From: Epiperipatus broadwayi
Taxonomy: Eukaryota; Onychophora; Udeonychophora; Euonychophora; Peripatidae
Direction: 5' to 3'
Assembly (NCBI GenBank): GCA_028023455.1
Contig: JAQFVV010000018.1
Coordinates: 3,435,800 to 3,499,799 of the forward strand
DNA length: 64,000 nt
The position numbers were made by a program, and so were the translations under genes. Below the pieces are notes generated by a model. That model made no database searches. It had not been told where the DNA came from and saw only the letters and a program-made list of their open reading frames with translations. Of the stretch, positions 11,441 through 24,410 are shown one piece after another; within the stretch, counting starts at the first letter, position 1, and every line of letters begins with the position of its first letter.

Positions 11441-13646
11441 TGTAACGATCCGGAGAATACACTTAACATAATCTGCACTACGGGCGCCATCTAGGCATTT
11501 GAAACTAGAAAAATGTATAGAGTAGGCAGATATGTAAGTCAAAAAAAAAAATTTTTTTTTTTTTTTTGCATCCGGTCGTTAGCCCATGTCACTAGCTCAG
11601 TGGAATAGCAGAGATTTAATAATATAATATAAGAGTATATATATAAAAAAGAATAAAATAAGCCACTGCCAGTAATTAACATACAAACATTTATTTATGC
11701 ACATATATATATAAGATTGAAAATTGTTTTAGTATCAGTTTACACTTTAACATTTAACATTATTTTTTTTAACTTTACTTTAGATTTTTAATTTACATTT
11801 TAATTTCTATTATATTATAAGTTTACATTTTAATTAAGTTCGCACAGATGGGATTATAAAAGCTTGTTTTAATATGTTGCATATAGATCGGTTACATAGA
11901 TTACACGGTTAAAAACATTTCAAAGTAAACATAAACGATCAAAATATAAAATCATTGATACTGACAATTGCAGATGGAAATTTATAAGTAACCCAATAGT
12001 ATTCACCATAAGATACTTGCATTGTCACCAATGACTTACAAGACATCCGAATAAATACATTTTAGATACTCACCATAAGGTATCATTATTTATCGAATGT
12101 CTATATATTTTGATCAAATATGAAAACTCAAAACATACTTAACCGATAACCAATCCATGCAAGCGTCTATAAACAACTTAAATCTAATGCATTTTTATTT
12201 AGGGTCGAGTATGAATAGACTACATAGATTTGCATTTGAAAATAAAATATTCTATCCCTATTTAACCTTAGGCTAAAATTCGCAGTCAAACTGGCATCAA
12301 TTCATCTGATACATCGATGCATTCAATGTAATACGGAATACGGCAGCACCAAAAAGATTAAGAGAAGACATTGACTCTCATCAGATAGGAATATTACATC
12401 TATCTAACGAGAAGAACAATAAAAAAAAAACTCCATAGAAAGGAACTGCGTTCTCCGTCTTATAATTCCTTTCATAGGCAAACGGGTGAGTGTGGCGTAT
12501 ATATAAACGATTCTGTCAGTAGCGAATCTCCGACTACATCTACTAACTACATCAATATATCCAATCCATTGACCCAATCTAACAACGAAACAAATAACCT
12601 AAGATTACCCTCCCCTAATATAACTTTACAAATCTATACAGCCATTCACGCCCGACTTAAGTTTAACATTTATATAATTTAACTTAACGGAAAACAGAAA
12701 TCATAATAAAACTTAAAGAACAAAATTAAATAAATGGAAATGATTTTAAATAAATAAATAAAAAATACATCAAATAACATTATTAATAAATTAAGTTGGT
12801 CAGATAGGATAATATTGCAATCATTTAAATATGGAAAATTTTTATTTAATGTTCATTATTTATAAAGTTCTTATGGTTTAAAACAGTTCATCTTTATCCG
12901 TTGCTTGCCATGAACGTGAATTCCCACGCCGTCCTCAAAAGATTGGTATCCATTTAGCCGTTGTTTCTTTATTTATTCGAAGGTTTTTTTAGTTTAGTTG
13001 GTCCTCAATGTAGAAAACGATAGTCATTTCTCTTTCTTTCTTTGACAAAACTGAAGGGATTGAATCGTGCGTCTCTTCAATCCCTTCTCCCGCCCTAACA
13101 CCTATCTGTCACATCGTAATAATCATAATCACTAACTAATAATTTCCAAACTTGTCCTTTTAATATTACTTTGAAAGATTTACTTAACATTACGTCATCG
13201 ATGTGATGATCCTTTTCGTTGAGGTCCGATTTCCCAATGGATTTATTTCATTTGCTAAAAGTTTCTATTGTTTTCCTATCTGACCGATGTTTTTACATTT
13301 AAATGCCCAAGGCTGGTTTACATTTGACTAATTAAATTTATCATTTCCATTTCTGATTAACTAACCTGTTTTCCAAAACAAAGATATATTTATAAAGATA
13401 AATTTAAAGATATAATTTTATCTCCAAATCTTTTTAAAATTTAGTTTTAAAATACTTTTTCTTTAATAAAGTTTTATTTTAATAATTTTTCATTATCTGT
13501 GCGATTTAATATATACGAGTTTAAGATGATATTTAATTTCAATTTTTAATTCTTAAAGAAAATTTTTAAATGCGAACTTTTTAATTTACTTTCATGTTTA
13601 ATAAATAAAAAAAAAACCAATGTAACGAACGTCTGTGCTCGTTACA
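11441..13646 (-). mobile_element. Solo LTR (2.2 kb family with TGTAACG...CGTTACA ends)
   Basis: It starts TGTAACGATC and ends TGCTCGTTACA, with perfect inverted termini and a 4-bp target duplication ATAT (11437-11440 and 13647-13650). It is the same family and orientation as the LTRs at 26283-28398 and 29090-31161. All share GGGCGCCATCTAGGCATTTG, CACTAGCTCAGTGGA and other landmarks. No second LTR or interior is present, so it is a recombination remnant. Minus orientation is inferred from the related two-LTR element. It lies in the TECPR1 gene, left of the second exon. Confidence 0.8.
13621..13646 (-). repeat. Terminal hairpin of solo LTR
   Basis: TGTAACGA and TCGTTACA flank a 10-base loop at the right end of the LTR, so the last 26 bases form a perfect 8-bp stem. 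The same arrangement occurs in the other three LTRs of this kind (28371-28398, 31134-31161, 50123-50142). Confidence 0.7.
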
Positions 13647-13847
13647 ATATGAACCCATCACATACAAATATAAATATTCAAGAACTAACTCTAAACAGTT
13701 AAATTGATTTAAAAATAATCAAAATATCAAAAGAAAAATACAATTTTGAAAACAGATAATAAGAAGTGAGACAGTATACGGAAATATTATCAATAGCTAT
13801 ATGAAGCTGATTAAAAAATAATAAATCAACATTACACTGCATTATAC

Positions 13848-14033
13848 CTCTGGATCAGTTGAACTTCCATCAATGTTCTCTTCAATAAACCAGTCACTTT
13901 CCCACACCCAATCATTTATGGATGGAAGCTTAAAACTTTCTTTTGATAAATTTTCCAAACCATCTTCACTACTCCATGCAGGTCGATCGGTAAATAAAAG
14001 TTTGTCACTAAATCCTTCTACAGGATTCCATCG
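13848..14033 (-). CDS. TECPR1: TECPR1 coding exon 2 (DysF domain, N-terminal half)
   Basis: This 186-base exon on the minus strand is bounded by a T-rich acceptor (...TTACCATTAAG, then CGATGG) and a donor (CCAGAG, then GTATAAT). It encodes 62 residues in phase 0 and continues directly from the upstream exon (...YENQ, then RWNPVEGFSDKLLFTDRPAW). The wording RWNP..GF..KLL.TDRPAWS and DWVWESDWFIEEN is the dysferlin-type N-terminal domain (DysFN) as it occurs near the start of TECPR1. TECPR1 works at lysosomes and autophagosomes, binds ATG5-ATG12, and recognises damaged membranes through its DysF region. The next exon should begin with a GGW-like stretch and was not found to the left in this window. 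Confidence 0.88.
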
Positions 14034-15906
14034 CTTAATGGTAAAAAAAAAAGGAGAAAAAATTAAATTTTAATACATAATTAAAACAATAAATTTTAAT
14101 ATTTATTCTATTATTTTCCTAGGGAAAAATTCAAGATGTCTCCATTCAATGCATTATTCATTAATGCATATTTATAATTGTGCAGCTAAGAAATTCTAGA
14201 ATATGAAATGTTTCCAGGTTTACAAATGTTGAAGTTCACTTACAAAAGTACGAAGTAATTTAAAAATATAATAGCAATTTTCTAGCTATTTTTCTATTCT
14301 ATAATACAGTATAATTAGCAATAGTTTTATTTTGTACTACAATGTATATATATATCATAATGGTCAGACTAGCATATTTCACAACTTTATATTTTCTCAA
14401 TTCATTTACGTAAATTACACAAGTGCCACCTGGCTTTAAGCATTAGGAAATAAACTAGCACATGCATATCTAAACAATATTTTATTCAATATAATAATGT
14501 AACCATTACACAGCCCCATTTGCAATGCTGGGCTAAATTGCGAACCTAAATTATTCCCGATGAATGATAGTAAACCAAGCAATCTTACATAAACTAAGTA
14601 ACAAATCATGCAATAATAATTTATTTACAAGTGTACTTATTAACTGATATACAATTTATCTCTTTAACAAAATCATTTAATCTTTATATATCACAGTATC
14701 AATATATTCATAGATGTCATACTCGCTGTACCTTTACTCCTATCTTTAATAAACTTAAATATAATTGTAGATGTGTATGAATTCATACATATAACATTTC
14801 TTTGACTTGCATGTTTCCTAGTATATTAACATAAATATGTTCTATATGGAAGAGACATCAATGCTATCTTCACTATAATAATCATAACTGCTTACATAAT
14901 AATAATTAAAAAAGATAGCCTTTTTAGTGCTAACCCTAACTGAATAAACCTTCTATACAATAATTATAAGGAATGTCCTTTTATCCTAAATCTAATATAA
15001 TACTACTACAATTTATACAGGAATGATTCATTCTGAGATGATCCCTAACTCATTAAACTGATAGAAATGTATTTTCCTATATGGATCCGAACATAAGTAA
15101 ACTATTAAACATTGAACAAACAACTGAGCATATATAAATTCATCTACATAAAATCCAATTCTCAGTAATCAAATACAATTTTAACTATGAATGAATGAGA
15201 CTTAGGCAATTTATGTGTTTCTAGCATTTACATGATTATCATTATTTTTTTTTTTCCTTTCTTCTTATTAATAACTTATATAAAATTCATAAGCTTGACA
15301 TACATATGTGATTTATAATAATTATTTAAAAAAAAAAACAAATAAAGAAAAGTTATTACAAATTCATTACTTTTTTTTTTTTTCCAGTTTCTTTTAAATA
15401 TTACTTAGATAATAAGCCTTATTTACTAATTCAGATTATTTAAAATAAAGTACAAATCACCCTTTAAATATAAGAATCACCCAAAACAAAACAAATTGTC
15501 ATTTACTTCTTTCTGACAAATATTAGTAGTCCATTTAGGGTGATAGTATAGCTTTATAATTTCTAACTATCTTTTAAAAAAAAATGCTAATTTTTCATTT
15601 CAGCTGAAGCTATTCAAAATACAATTCAATAGTGTTCCAGATTAGATCTAACTAACTGTTTTTAAAAATAATAAATTTATAAAACAAAAAACTGTTTTTT
15701 CCCCCCTTCATTAAATATAATTTCTATTTTGTTTTCTTTTTTTGGCAATAGTTCTTACTTTTTACCTATCAAAAGAATTAAAATAGCTATTGTAAATAAC
15801 ATTTTTATACTCAAAAATATAAAGACATTATATTTTAACAATTTTTTTTAAAAACAAAAATGGATGAAGAATATATCATGTAAATACATATTGTTATATA
15901 TATATA

Positions 15907-16375
15907 TTGTAACAGTAAAAACTTCTCAAATCCTCAGTAGTTTGGATTTGAACCCAAACCACGGTCGATACAAAACAACTAATGGATTAGCAGAATAATA
16001 ATTTATATTTATTAACAGTCACAATTATGTAACTGTATTTAAAATTATAAAACTTCCAGTTGCTTATGTAATGATATATAAATACTACATGTATGGGTTT
16101 GAACCCAGAACCAATGATACGCAATATATAAGATATTTGATGATCAACATGCATATATATGATAAATATAAAAATAACCTACTATATGCATCAGAGAATC
16201 TCGTAAACCTTGGTTCAAATAAATATAATTATATTAATCAATGTGATGTTGATGACTGGGATTTATAACCACAAATACTCCTACTAATATTTTATTTGGT
16301 TTAGGTTTCAATAAAAATAAATTCCAGGCACCAAACCTCCTCAAATAGGGGAAGTTTACTTAGTATTCTGGTGAA
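15907..16375 (-). repeat. LTR-like start with tRNA-like phrase
   Basis: It begins TGTAACAGTAAAAAC. On the minus strand it contains TGGTTTGGGTTCAAATCC, a B-box-like T-arm phrase, followed by AAACTACTGAGG. A similar arrangement (TGTACCGG start, then GATTCAAACCACTCC) occurs at 33941. It may be the end of another LTR family; the opposite end was not found. Confidence 0.3.
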
Positions 16376-19060
16376 ATATTAATCATCATCAATGCAAATT
16401 ATTACCATGACACCAGAATATTCCCGAGTAGTTCACATATCTCACAGAATTGTGAATGATTCATAACTAGCATATGTGTGTTGATGTTATAGTGTTTTAA
16501 TGGAGTTATAGACAAAGAAATCGATTGATAAAACAATAATTTAACAATTTATTAAAGCAAAAAAATATATAAGTTGGTTATATCTATATACTAGTGATTC
16601 TAAATGTAGATATAAAATCCAGCACATCATAACAATCAATATATTTTCCACCAACAATTTATATATTTTCAGTTTGTTTTAAGTCTGTCTATACTAGTGA
16701 TTCCCAAATGCAGATATAAAATTAAACATATTGCAACAGTTAATATATTTTCAATTTTTAAGTCGATACCAGTGATTCGAACTGCAGATACAAAATATAT
16801 CACCTAGTTAATATATTTTCAATTTTAAGTCTATACTAGTGTTTCCAACTGCTGATATAAAAAATAATATCCTAATAATTACTGACTTTTTATTTTTATG
16901 TTTAAGGTCTTTTAATAATATAAAAGGAATATTTTACCAGTCAAAATATCTAAAGTCCTAAATCATGGGTTTTATACGATGTTTTTCCAGTAATTACAGT
17001 TGTTTTCATAAATTCACTTGAAGAGTATATTTCTTTTCACACACTGGAGATAGGAATTGTAGTTACAGCAGCATGGTAATATATAGCATGTAAAATATAT
17101 AGATCTTTGGTAATCTTTGAGGTTGTAGCGATCTAGTTCCACAAACATTATTTACAGGATCGGACTCCATACTCAGGGACTTCCGATTGGTGGGCTAATT
17201 TGTTACCTAGCCTTGCATGGTAAATGATCCGCCACTATATGAAAACATTATTATAGATAAAAATTTCTTCTTAGCATGGCACACCTCAACACTGCTCTAA
17301 CATATAACTTGCAGTTTGGAATCAGGAAATCAACATTGGAATAAAATTGACATCAGAATGAATGACGTTGGGTGACAGTTATGTAACAGTATTATATAAT
17401 AATCGTGCCAATAGCTCTTAACAAGCTTTTCAGAATATCCCTATCCTCAGACCGATTTCTAGCCCTGGCTTTCATCAGTCAGGCACTAGGATATAGGGAT
17501 ATTCTGAAAAGTTTGTTAACAGCTATTGGCATGATCATTATATAATATTTGTAATACAAGTTTATAAAATACAAGCTTATTAAATTAAATCACATGATAT
17601 ATGACTTGATTTCCTTGCAATTATATAATAGTAAAAATCTCAAAAAAGTAAATTTACTGAAAATACTTGTAAAGTAATGATCAACATCAATTCAAAATTA
17701 TTACTACAATACTCCAGCATATTTTCCAGTGGTTCACATGATCTCAGAGTTGTGAATGATTTATAACTAGCATATGTGTGTGACATTATAAACTTTTATT
17801 GGAGTCATAAACAAATAAATGGATTGATAAAATAATAATTTATAATGTTTATTAACAAAACAAAAACATGTGTAGGTTAGTTCCATCTATATATTAATGA
17901 TTCCCAAATGCAGATATAAAATGAAATGGGTCACAACAATTAATATATTTTTGGTTTTTAAGTCTATACTTGTTATACCAAATGCAGATATAAAATATAA
18001 TATATCACAATAATTATTATACTTTCAGTTTTAAGTCTCTACTCATGATTCCAAATGTATATATAAAATGTAACATATCGAAAAATTTAATATATTTTCA
18101 GTTTTAAAACTACACTCGTGATTCCCAATGCATATATAAAATATAACATCACAAAGTGAATATCTTACCAGTAAAAATATTTAAACACATAAATCCTGAT
18201 ATTTTTTAAGATATAATTTTTTTTTTCTGTAATTATGACCATTTTCATAACTTCTGTTGAAGCGTAGATTTCTCCCATTTTCATGCTGGATACTTGAATT
18301 GTAGTTATAGCAACATGGTACATGTAGAACATTAATAAGACTTTGGCAATTTAGCGGAATATATGCATTTCTTTCCTTTCTTGGCATCTTAGAGGCTAAA
18401 GTGCCATAGCCATTGACATTATTTACTGGATTGGACTGCATACTCAAAGGTTTTCTGACTGATGTGCTACTTGTTGCTTAGCCTTGCATGATAAATACTC
18501 CACTACTGTAATAAAAAAATCTTATACCTGTTAGTTCTATGAGTATTCAAAACTACTTTAACCTTCTGTCCTAGAACTTGCAATTTTAATTAGCAGTCCA
18601 GTTTCTTCTCACACACTTATTTTAATATGGCTTTTAAATTACATTTGCAATCAGAGTAATTTCTCCCATTTACATGCTGGTTACTTGAATTGTAGTTATA
18701 GCAGCATGGTACATGTAGAACATTAATAAGTCTGGCAATTTAGCAGAATATATGCACTTTTTTCCTTTCTGGTCATCTTAGAGGATATAGTGATCTAGTT
18801 CCATAGACTTCGATATTATTTACTGGATTGGATTGCATATTCAAAGGTCTTCTGACTGATGTGCTACTTGCTGCTTAGTCTTGCATGATAAATACTCCAC
18901 TACCGGAGTAAAACAATCTTATACCTGTTATGACTATGAGTATTCAAAACTACTTTAACCTTCTGTCCTAGACCTTGGAATGTTAATTAGCAGTTCAGTT
19001 TCTTCTCAAGCACTTAATTCAATATGGCTTTTAAATTACACTTGCAATCAGAGTAGCCTT
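16376..19060. repeat. Nested tandem repeat array in TECPR1 intron
   Basis: Large units of about 1.2-1.3 kb repeat in the same orientation. The phrase GAATTGTAGTTAYAGCARCA recurs at about 17053, 18293 and 18680. The phrase CTTGCATGRTAAATGATCC or its variant recurs near 17210, 18482 and 18880. Inside the big unit are ~80-base subrepeats of the type CTATACTAGTGATTCCAAAT plus GCAGATATAAAAT (about 16587, 16688, 16770, 16831 and again from 17887). From about 18280 a ~390-base unit is itself duplicated. The 88- and 94-codon ORFs here are by-products. Confidence 0.7.
17391..17546 (-). ncRNA. Candidate type-I hammerhead ribozyme in a long hairpin
   Basis: The arms 17391-17446 and 17489-17546 are near-perfect inverted repeats. 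Read on the minus strand, the loop holds CTGATGA (17478-17472), then AAGCCAGGGCTA, then GAAA (17459-17456), then TCGGTC, then TGAGG. This is the hammerhead order: core CUGAUGA, stem II AGCC/GGCU, core GAAA, a 3-bp palindromic stem III (AUC/GGU) and a GUC cleavage triplet (cut after 17450). Stem I has CCUGA/UGAGG (one mismatch), an unpaired AUCCUAGUG, then a 12-bp GAAUAUCCCUAU/AUAGGGAUAUUC helix and more. An A-A mismatch closes stem II. Activity is unproven. Confidence 0.5.
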
Positions 19061-21090
19061 CTCATGGAAAAATCGCAACAGAATAAAAATCACATCAGAA
19101 TGAATGATTGCATAATGTCTATGAATTTTGAATGGCCCCCTTTTATACCTCTCTGTTATGTTTCTATCCCCTGTCTATATCATTTACCCTCACTCAAACT
19201 GCAATGTAGACCATTCTAAAATCTCGGACTCCAGAGTAAAAATATTCTATTGTTTTCTTCTAAAACATGTGGGGAAAACAAGCTTGTATACAATATTATT
19301 ATATATTAAAAGAAATAGCTGCTTGTTTTCTTCATTTTATCTGCTTCTTTTCTTTGCCAACTTTGTTTTTTTATTTCTAATTTCTCAAATATCATTAATA
19401 TATAATTTTTAATCTGAAATTTCAATTCATCTTTCCATTTACTACAGGAATCAACAAGATTTTATTTATAAATCGATTCAGAATAGGTAAAACCAAAAAA
19501 TTCTCAAAAATGCTTAAAATTTATGAACTACATATTTTAGACTTGATTCACAAATTGACTCATGATGAACAGGCTTATTTATTATATTTCTACTCTCATA
19601 TTACAGAATAAATGGTCAATAACATTATGCATAATAATTTTTTTCTCTATTTTTTTTTAGTTTCGAGGACAATTTCTTTATTTTACTGTATATACGTGCA
19701 TACACACACACATGTTCAAATATTTAATTAACTCATGTAGCATTTCACCCTGACTAATTTGAGCTACACTTGGGTTGATATGGTTATAATATATATAGAT
19801 ATAGACAATTCTAAGTGATATCATTCTAATTAAACAACATTAACACCATTCCTGGAAAATGTTTGATTGATTTTCAAATTCAGTTATCACACTACTTTTT
19901 TGAAACCAATTAATCATAATAAATAAGAATTTTTTTTATTCACTTTATCATCAATATACAAATCATATATTTACCTTTCCTGACTTATATTTTGTGTTTT
20001 AAGTTTCTCTAAATCTTTGTCATATATATAATGTTTAAATTTAGTTCTTAATAGAATCTTCTTATCCTCAACAATAATGAATGTTCAAGAAAAAAAATAA
20101 TTCTATTAAATAATTACAACATTCAATGAGTTATTGTTTTACATTTTTTTCTTTTTTGAAGATCTATATCAATATCATTATATTTTACAATTCTGATGTT
20201 TATTCATAATGGCTCATTCTGATAAAATTTTTAAAAAATTTCGTAAATTTTTTTATCATGATTAAGATTCTTCTCAATTTTGTAATATTTAAATAAATAA
20301 CATAATTTAATCTGCATACACAACTGTTTTCTAAAATGACAAGGAATTGCATTGCATAAATTGACATTATTATCAGACATGACTCTTTTGAAGCTTCATT
20401 TTATAAATATTTTCCAATTATAGGTTCATGGTAAATAAGTCTTATGATGAAAGCATTATTGTGATCAAGAGTGATCTAAAAAATACCTTTACGTATTTTA
20501 TATTAATGACTGAAATTAAGCTTTACTTCATCTGTATAAATCCTAATCCTAAGTAAGCAATTACACATTTTAGTAACTTTAAAGCTATAAAGTAACTTGA
20601 GGTACCATAACTTGCTTTCAAAACATATTTAAATGCTAAACTAGTAAACAAATTGTGTAACTAAATCAACTTGAATTCAAAATTGTAGGTTTTAAAATTT
20701 TAAGCCATTAGTCTCATTAGTAGTGGACAGGAATAAAATGAGCAATTGGCCAATAAAAAAACATAATACAAAAAATATTTTATATAAAAAAACTTAATCA
20801 TAAAACAGACCATCTAATGACTATATCATTTGTTCATTTTTATATAAAATTGATTATAAAATGGAACAGAAGACATTAGTTATCTAATGTGGACACATAC
20901 TATATTGCTTTATTTTGATATATATTTAATTTATTTAATTTGCACTTATATATTAGGACTATTTGCAAAAGAATTGAAAACATTTAATATTTGTTTTTTA
21001 GAAAAAGTGAAGATTTATTAATACTTTTCCAAATATATTTAATTGTTAAAAATAGTACACAGGTTATTATGGAACACAATGTTTCATGGT

Positions 21091-21222
21091 ATTATTCTCC
21101 TATCTTACGCAGGTGTTGCAGGCATAATCAGTGATAGCTACCATAAGAATTGAATCAGTGACTTAAAGTTTTGTGAATAGGTGATACTCGAACAACTAGG
21201 CTTTTCTATTAACCAGCAATAG
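21091..21222 (-). repeat. SINE-like tRNA-derived fragment (diverged)
   Basis: From ATTATTCTCC to AACCAGC this parallels, with many changes, the tRNA-like tail at 43970-44108. Shared elements in order are an acag/cgcag GGTG phrase, CAGTGA, a GTTGAA/ATTGAA B-box remnant and TTAACCAGC near the A box. It shows that the tRNA-like unit also exists away from the PLE pair. Confidence 0.35.
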
Positions 21223-23622
21223 TCAGTAGGAATTTTACACACTTATCTATGAGAGTCTTCTTGATTTCTTTATTTTAAGGTAGAGAAATCCAATCCACAG
21301 CTGGCAAGTCACATGTGGCTGTATGTATATGAATGCAGCCCAACATAAAATTGTAAACTTATTTAAAACATTCTGATATTTTTTTTACTACTTGTATTGT
21401 GATTAAAATAAATGTATGTATATCTAGCTATTTGTATGCATGTGTGGCTTCAGTTTTACAATGGCATGTGCCTTCCTCTTCTAAGCACAGATAATAGAAC
21501 TAACAACCTCAAATTATACATATGATAGTAGTGACATGGCAACACAGAGATTATTAATAATATTTCAATTATCATTGTAATGCTATAGGTTTAAAGTTAT
21601 TTACAAGTCAAATAAGTGTTCTTATTTGATTATTAAAGGTACTTCCACATCCCAATGGCACTTTACATATATTCTGTATAATAAAGCTAGTGATCAATTG
21701 ATGAATCAGCGTTGAGCTCCTTTGTCAGCTAATCAGGTTATTTTTACAGTTGAAATAATCATTGGCCATGGTCTTTTTTTTATTTAAAGTTAAATCTATT
21801 CTTCTATCCACTCTCTAAAAGTTCTTTCCTAGTAAACTAGCATTCCATAATGTTAAAACATTTTTTGCAAACAATATAAATAAATAATATACAATATCTT
21901 TTAAAACAAAATATATTTAAAATCATATAAGAATATGCAAAACGTAAACTTCCCAATTAAATAAGTAATATGTTTAAATGCACTAAAACGCAGGCAGTGG
22001 TAAAGCTAAGTACGAATTGTACCACTTGTTATAATTATAAGATGAAACTTCTCAAAAACGCTCAGCCAATTAATATTACAATTTTTATTTAGCTTTACTA
22101 TTGGCTGTGTTTTGGCACGTTGTAAATTTAATTTTGTTTTTGAAACACGTTTTTCCCTTTTCATTCATTTTCCCTCCTGAAAAAAAAAGATTAAGCTATA
22201 TCAAAGATTGTTATCATTGATTTTGAAAAATGTTTACCAAACTTAGTTATTTTAAAGAAATAACGTAATAAATTAAAAGTTAATTTCTGAATAGAAATCA
22301 AGTGATTGGTTAATATATTTTTTTATGAAAATATACTTTTTGATGAAATGAATGTTTAAAATTTCATACTATCATATCATTTTTTTGTTTATTGTTAATC
22401 AATTAGATATTAAATAATTGTTTTAAAAACACATTTTTTAGTCTTAGATTCTTTATTCTATCCAATTCCTGTTTTATAAATTGCAGTGTATATGACCTTA
22501 TTTCATGATAGTTTAATTTTCTAGGACTTTTTTTATGATCCCAATAAAATTATTTATTTATAACAGGGTAAGCCTATGAATTATTTAAGGTTATTTACAA
22601 TAAGCTGCTTTATTTATTTATCTCTTTCTCACAGTAATAATTTATAGAGTTCTTGCTTCTCAAGCTAGATTTGTGCATAAGTTATATGGGAGAGAGGTTT
22701 ATGTTTAGTGTTATGGACATCCAGATAATGATAATCTTAGATTAGTTCAAGGGGAATATCCTTTGAAGTCTATGCACTATATTTTATTTAGTTTAGTATT
22801 TATTAGAAAATGAGTTTATAGTTGGCCAGTATATTAAAGTTACTAAGTATCCAAAGTATTGATGATGATCAGCATGTTTTATTCCAGCATTATTTTTTTA
22901 CTGTTTGTATTCTTATGGATTAGCACTTAAGTTTGTGCATCCAAATTAATGTTTAAATAATCTGCACCAAGCTGGCAATGGCTAATTAATTAGCATGTTC
23001 TAAAGAAGACCCATTACAACAAGATTGACTGTAGATTTACTTTAATTGTTGATCATTCATGATAATGAATGAGTATTCTTGTCAGTAATGTGGTGAACTT
23101 ATAGTTAACATACTTATATTTACTTAAAATAGTTAGCTGTGCTGATTTCTCATGCTCATTCTTTTTATATTGATTCATATTTATTCATATTACTTGTATA
23201 TTTAAATTTTGTAGTGACTTGGAATTGATGATGATGAGTTCCATCATCCCAGGTTCACTCCTAAAATTTTCCATATCATTACAATGTATATATACATATC
23301 AAACATGCTACAAATATATAAATTACACACAATATACATATATAAATGTATGATAAATTTAAAATTATATAATATATAAATGTATTAAATCTTAATCTTA
23401 AATTTAAAGTTTATGCATTAATATTTAGATTAATAATAGAAAATTAATAATAAAAGATTGTAAGTTTAAGTTAGCTACATTTTTTATAATTTTGATAATA
23501 TTAATGAATATAAAGAATAAATTTTTAAAATAGTAGGGACTTACTGCCTTTGACTTTTTATGATAGAATATACATGATATATTTAATGTAATAATAACTA
23601 CTCTTTCTTATTGCTTTGCCAA

Positions 23623-23908
23623 ATGTATACCATATAATACTAAATCATCCATGCACTTTACTACTGTTACATAATGCTTCATTTCTCATCCTCTTTTATA
23701 GTTTAGATTGCTCCTGCAATGTTCTTCAGAACTTTTTATATCTCCTAACTTCAACAGTTAAATTCAAATTTTTCTAAAAAAGTTCTGAAGAAAATTGCTG
23801 AGGAAATCGAAACTGTAAACTGTAAAAGGGGGTGGTAAATAAAGCATTGTGTAACAGTAGTAAAGTGCATAGATGATTTAGTATTATATGGTATATTTAA
23901 TGTATACA
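23623..23908. repeat. Palindrome, ~120-base arms
   Basis: The left arm (ATGTATACCATATAATACTA ... from 23623) and the right arm (ending TAGTATTATATGGTATATTT plus AATGTATAC) are inverted copies around a centre near 23745-23775. The ORF 23751-23987 is a shadow of this. A short phrase CTGAGGA-AATC-GAAAC in the right arm looks like a hammerhead core but lacks a stem II. Confidence 0.65.
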
Positions 23909-24023
23909 TATATATTGAATATGGTATATTTGTTGTGTATAATATATGTATATGTAGTATTTTAATAGGATATAAAAAGTGATACAATTTATAATGAAAT
24001 GTAATGGGTTGTACTGTTTATAT

Positions 24024-24090
24024 GATAAACTATTTCTGCTCTGAAGAAGTCTGCTAAACAGTCAAAAGTGTTAATTGATTAAGTTAAATA
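24024..24090 (+). repeat. PLE-type 3' tail with decayed hammerhead-like motif
   Basis: CTCTGAAGAAGTCTGCTAAA, followed by CAGTCAAAAGTGTTAATTGA, has the CTGAnGA, stem (GTCTG/CAGTC) and adenine-rich core layout seen at ends of Penelope-like elements. The GAAA core is changed to AAAA. It lies next to the palindrome and may belong with it. Confidence 0.3.
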
Positions 24091-24289
24091 AAACAAGGAT
24101 TGCTATTGTGATAAAGAAAATTGGACTTATTTAACTATAAGGAGTATAGAAAGACTGGTGTTTCTTTGACCTTAAACTCAGAAGTGTAATCCATTAAATT
24201 CACCCGCAGGTTGATATATACTGGTGGAACAAGTCACTCTCATTCACTTACTATGTAAATAATCACATTGTAATAACAACTGCAACAAA

Positions 24290-24410
24290 AGAGATATAAA
24301 TAATAGTCATTAAGAATCTTCCCTGCTTGATTTCTTTAAGACTTCCAAGAAGATGTAAGTAATAGTCATTAGAATCTTCCCTGTTTGGTTTCTTTAAGGC
24401 TTCCAAAAGA
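24290..24410. repeat. Local tandem duplication (~60 bases x 2)
   Basis: AATAGTCATTAAGAATCTTC, CCTGCTTGATTTCTTTAAGA and CTTCCAAGA are repeated directly with a few changes (second copy from about 24358). Confidence 0.7.

Noticed and set aside
23776-23830. Hammerhead core CTGAGGA-AATC-GAAAC
   Set aside because: Only four bases separate the two core halves, too few for stem II, and no stem I or III pairing is apparent.
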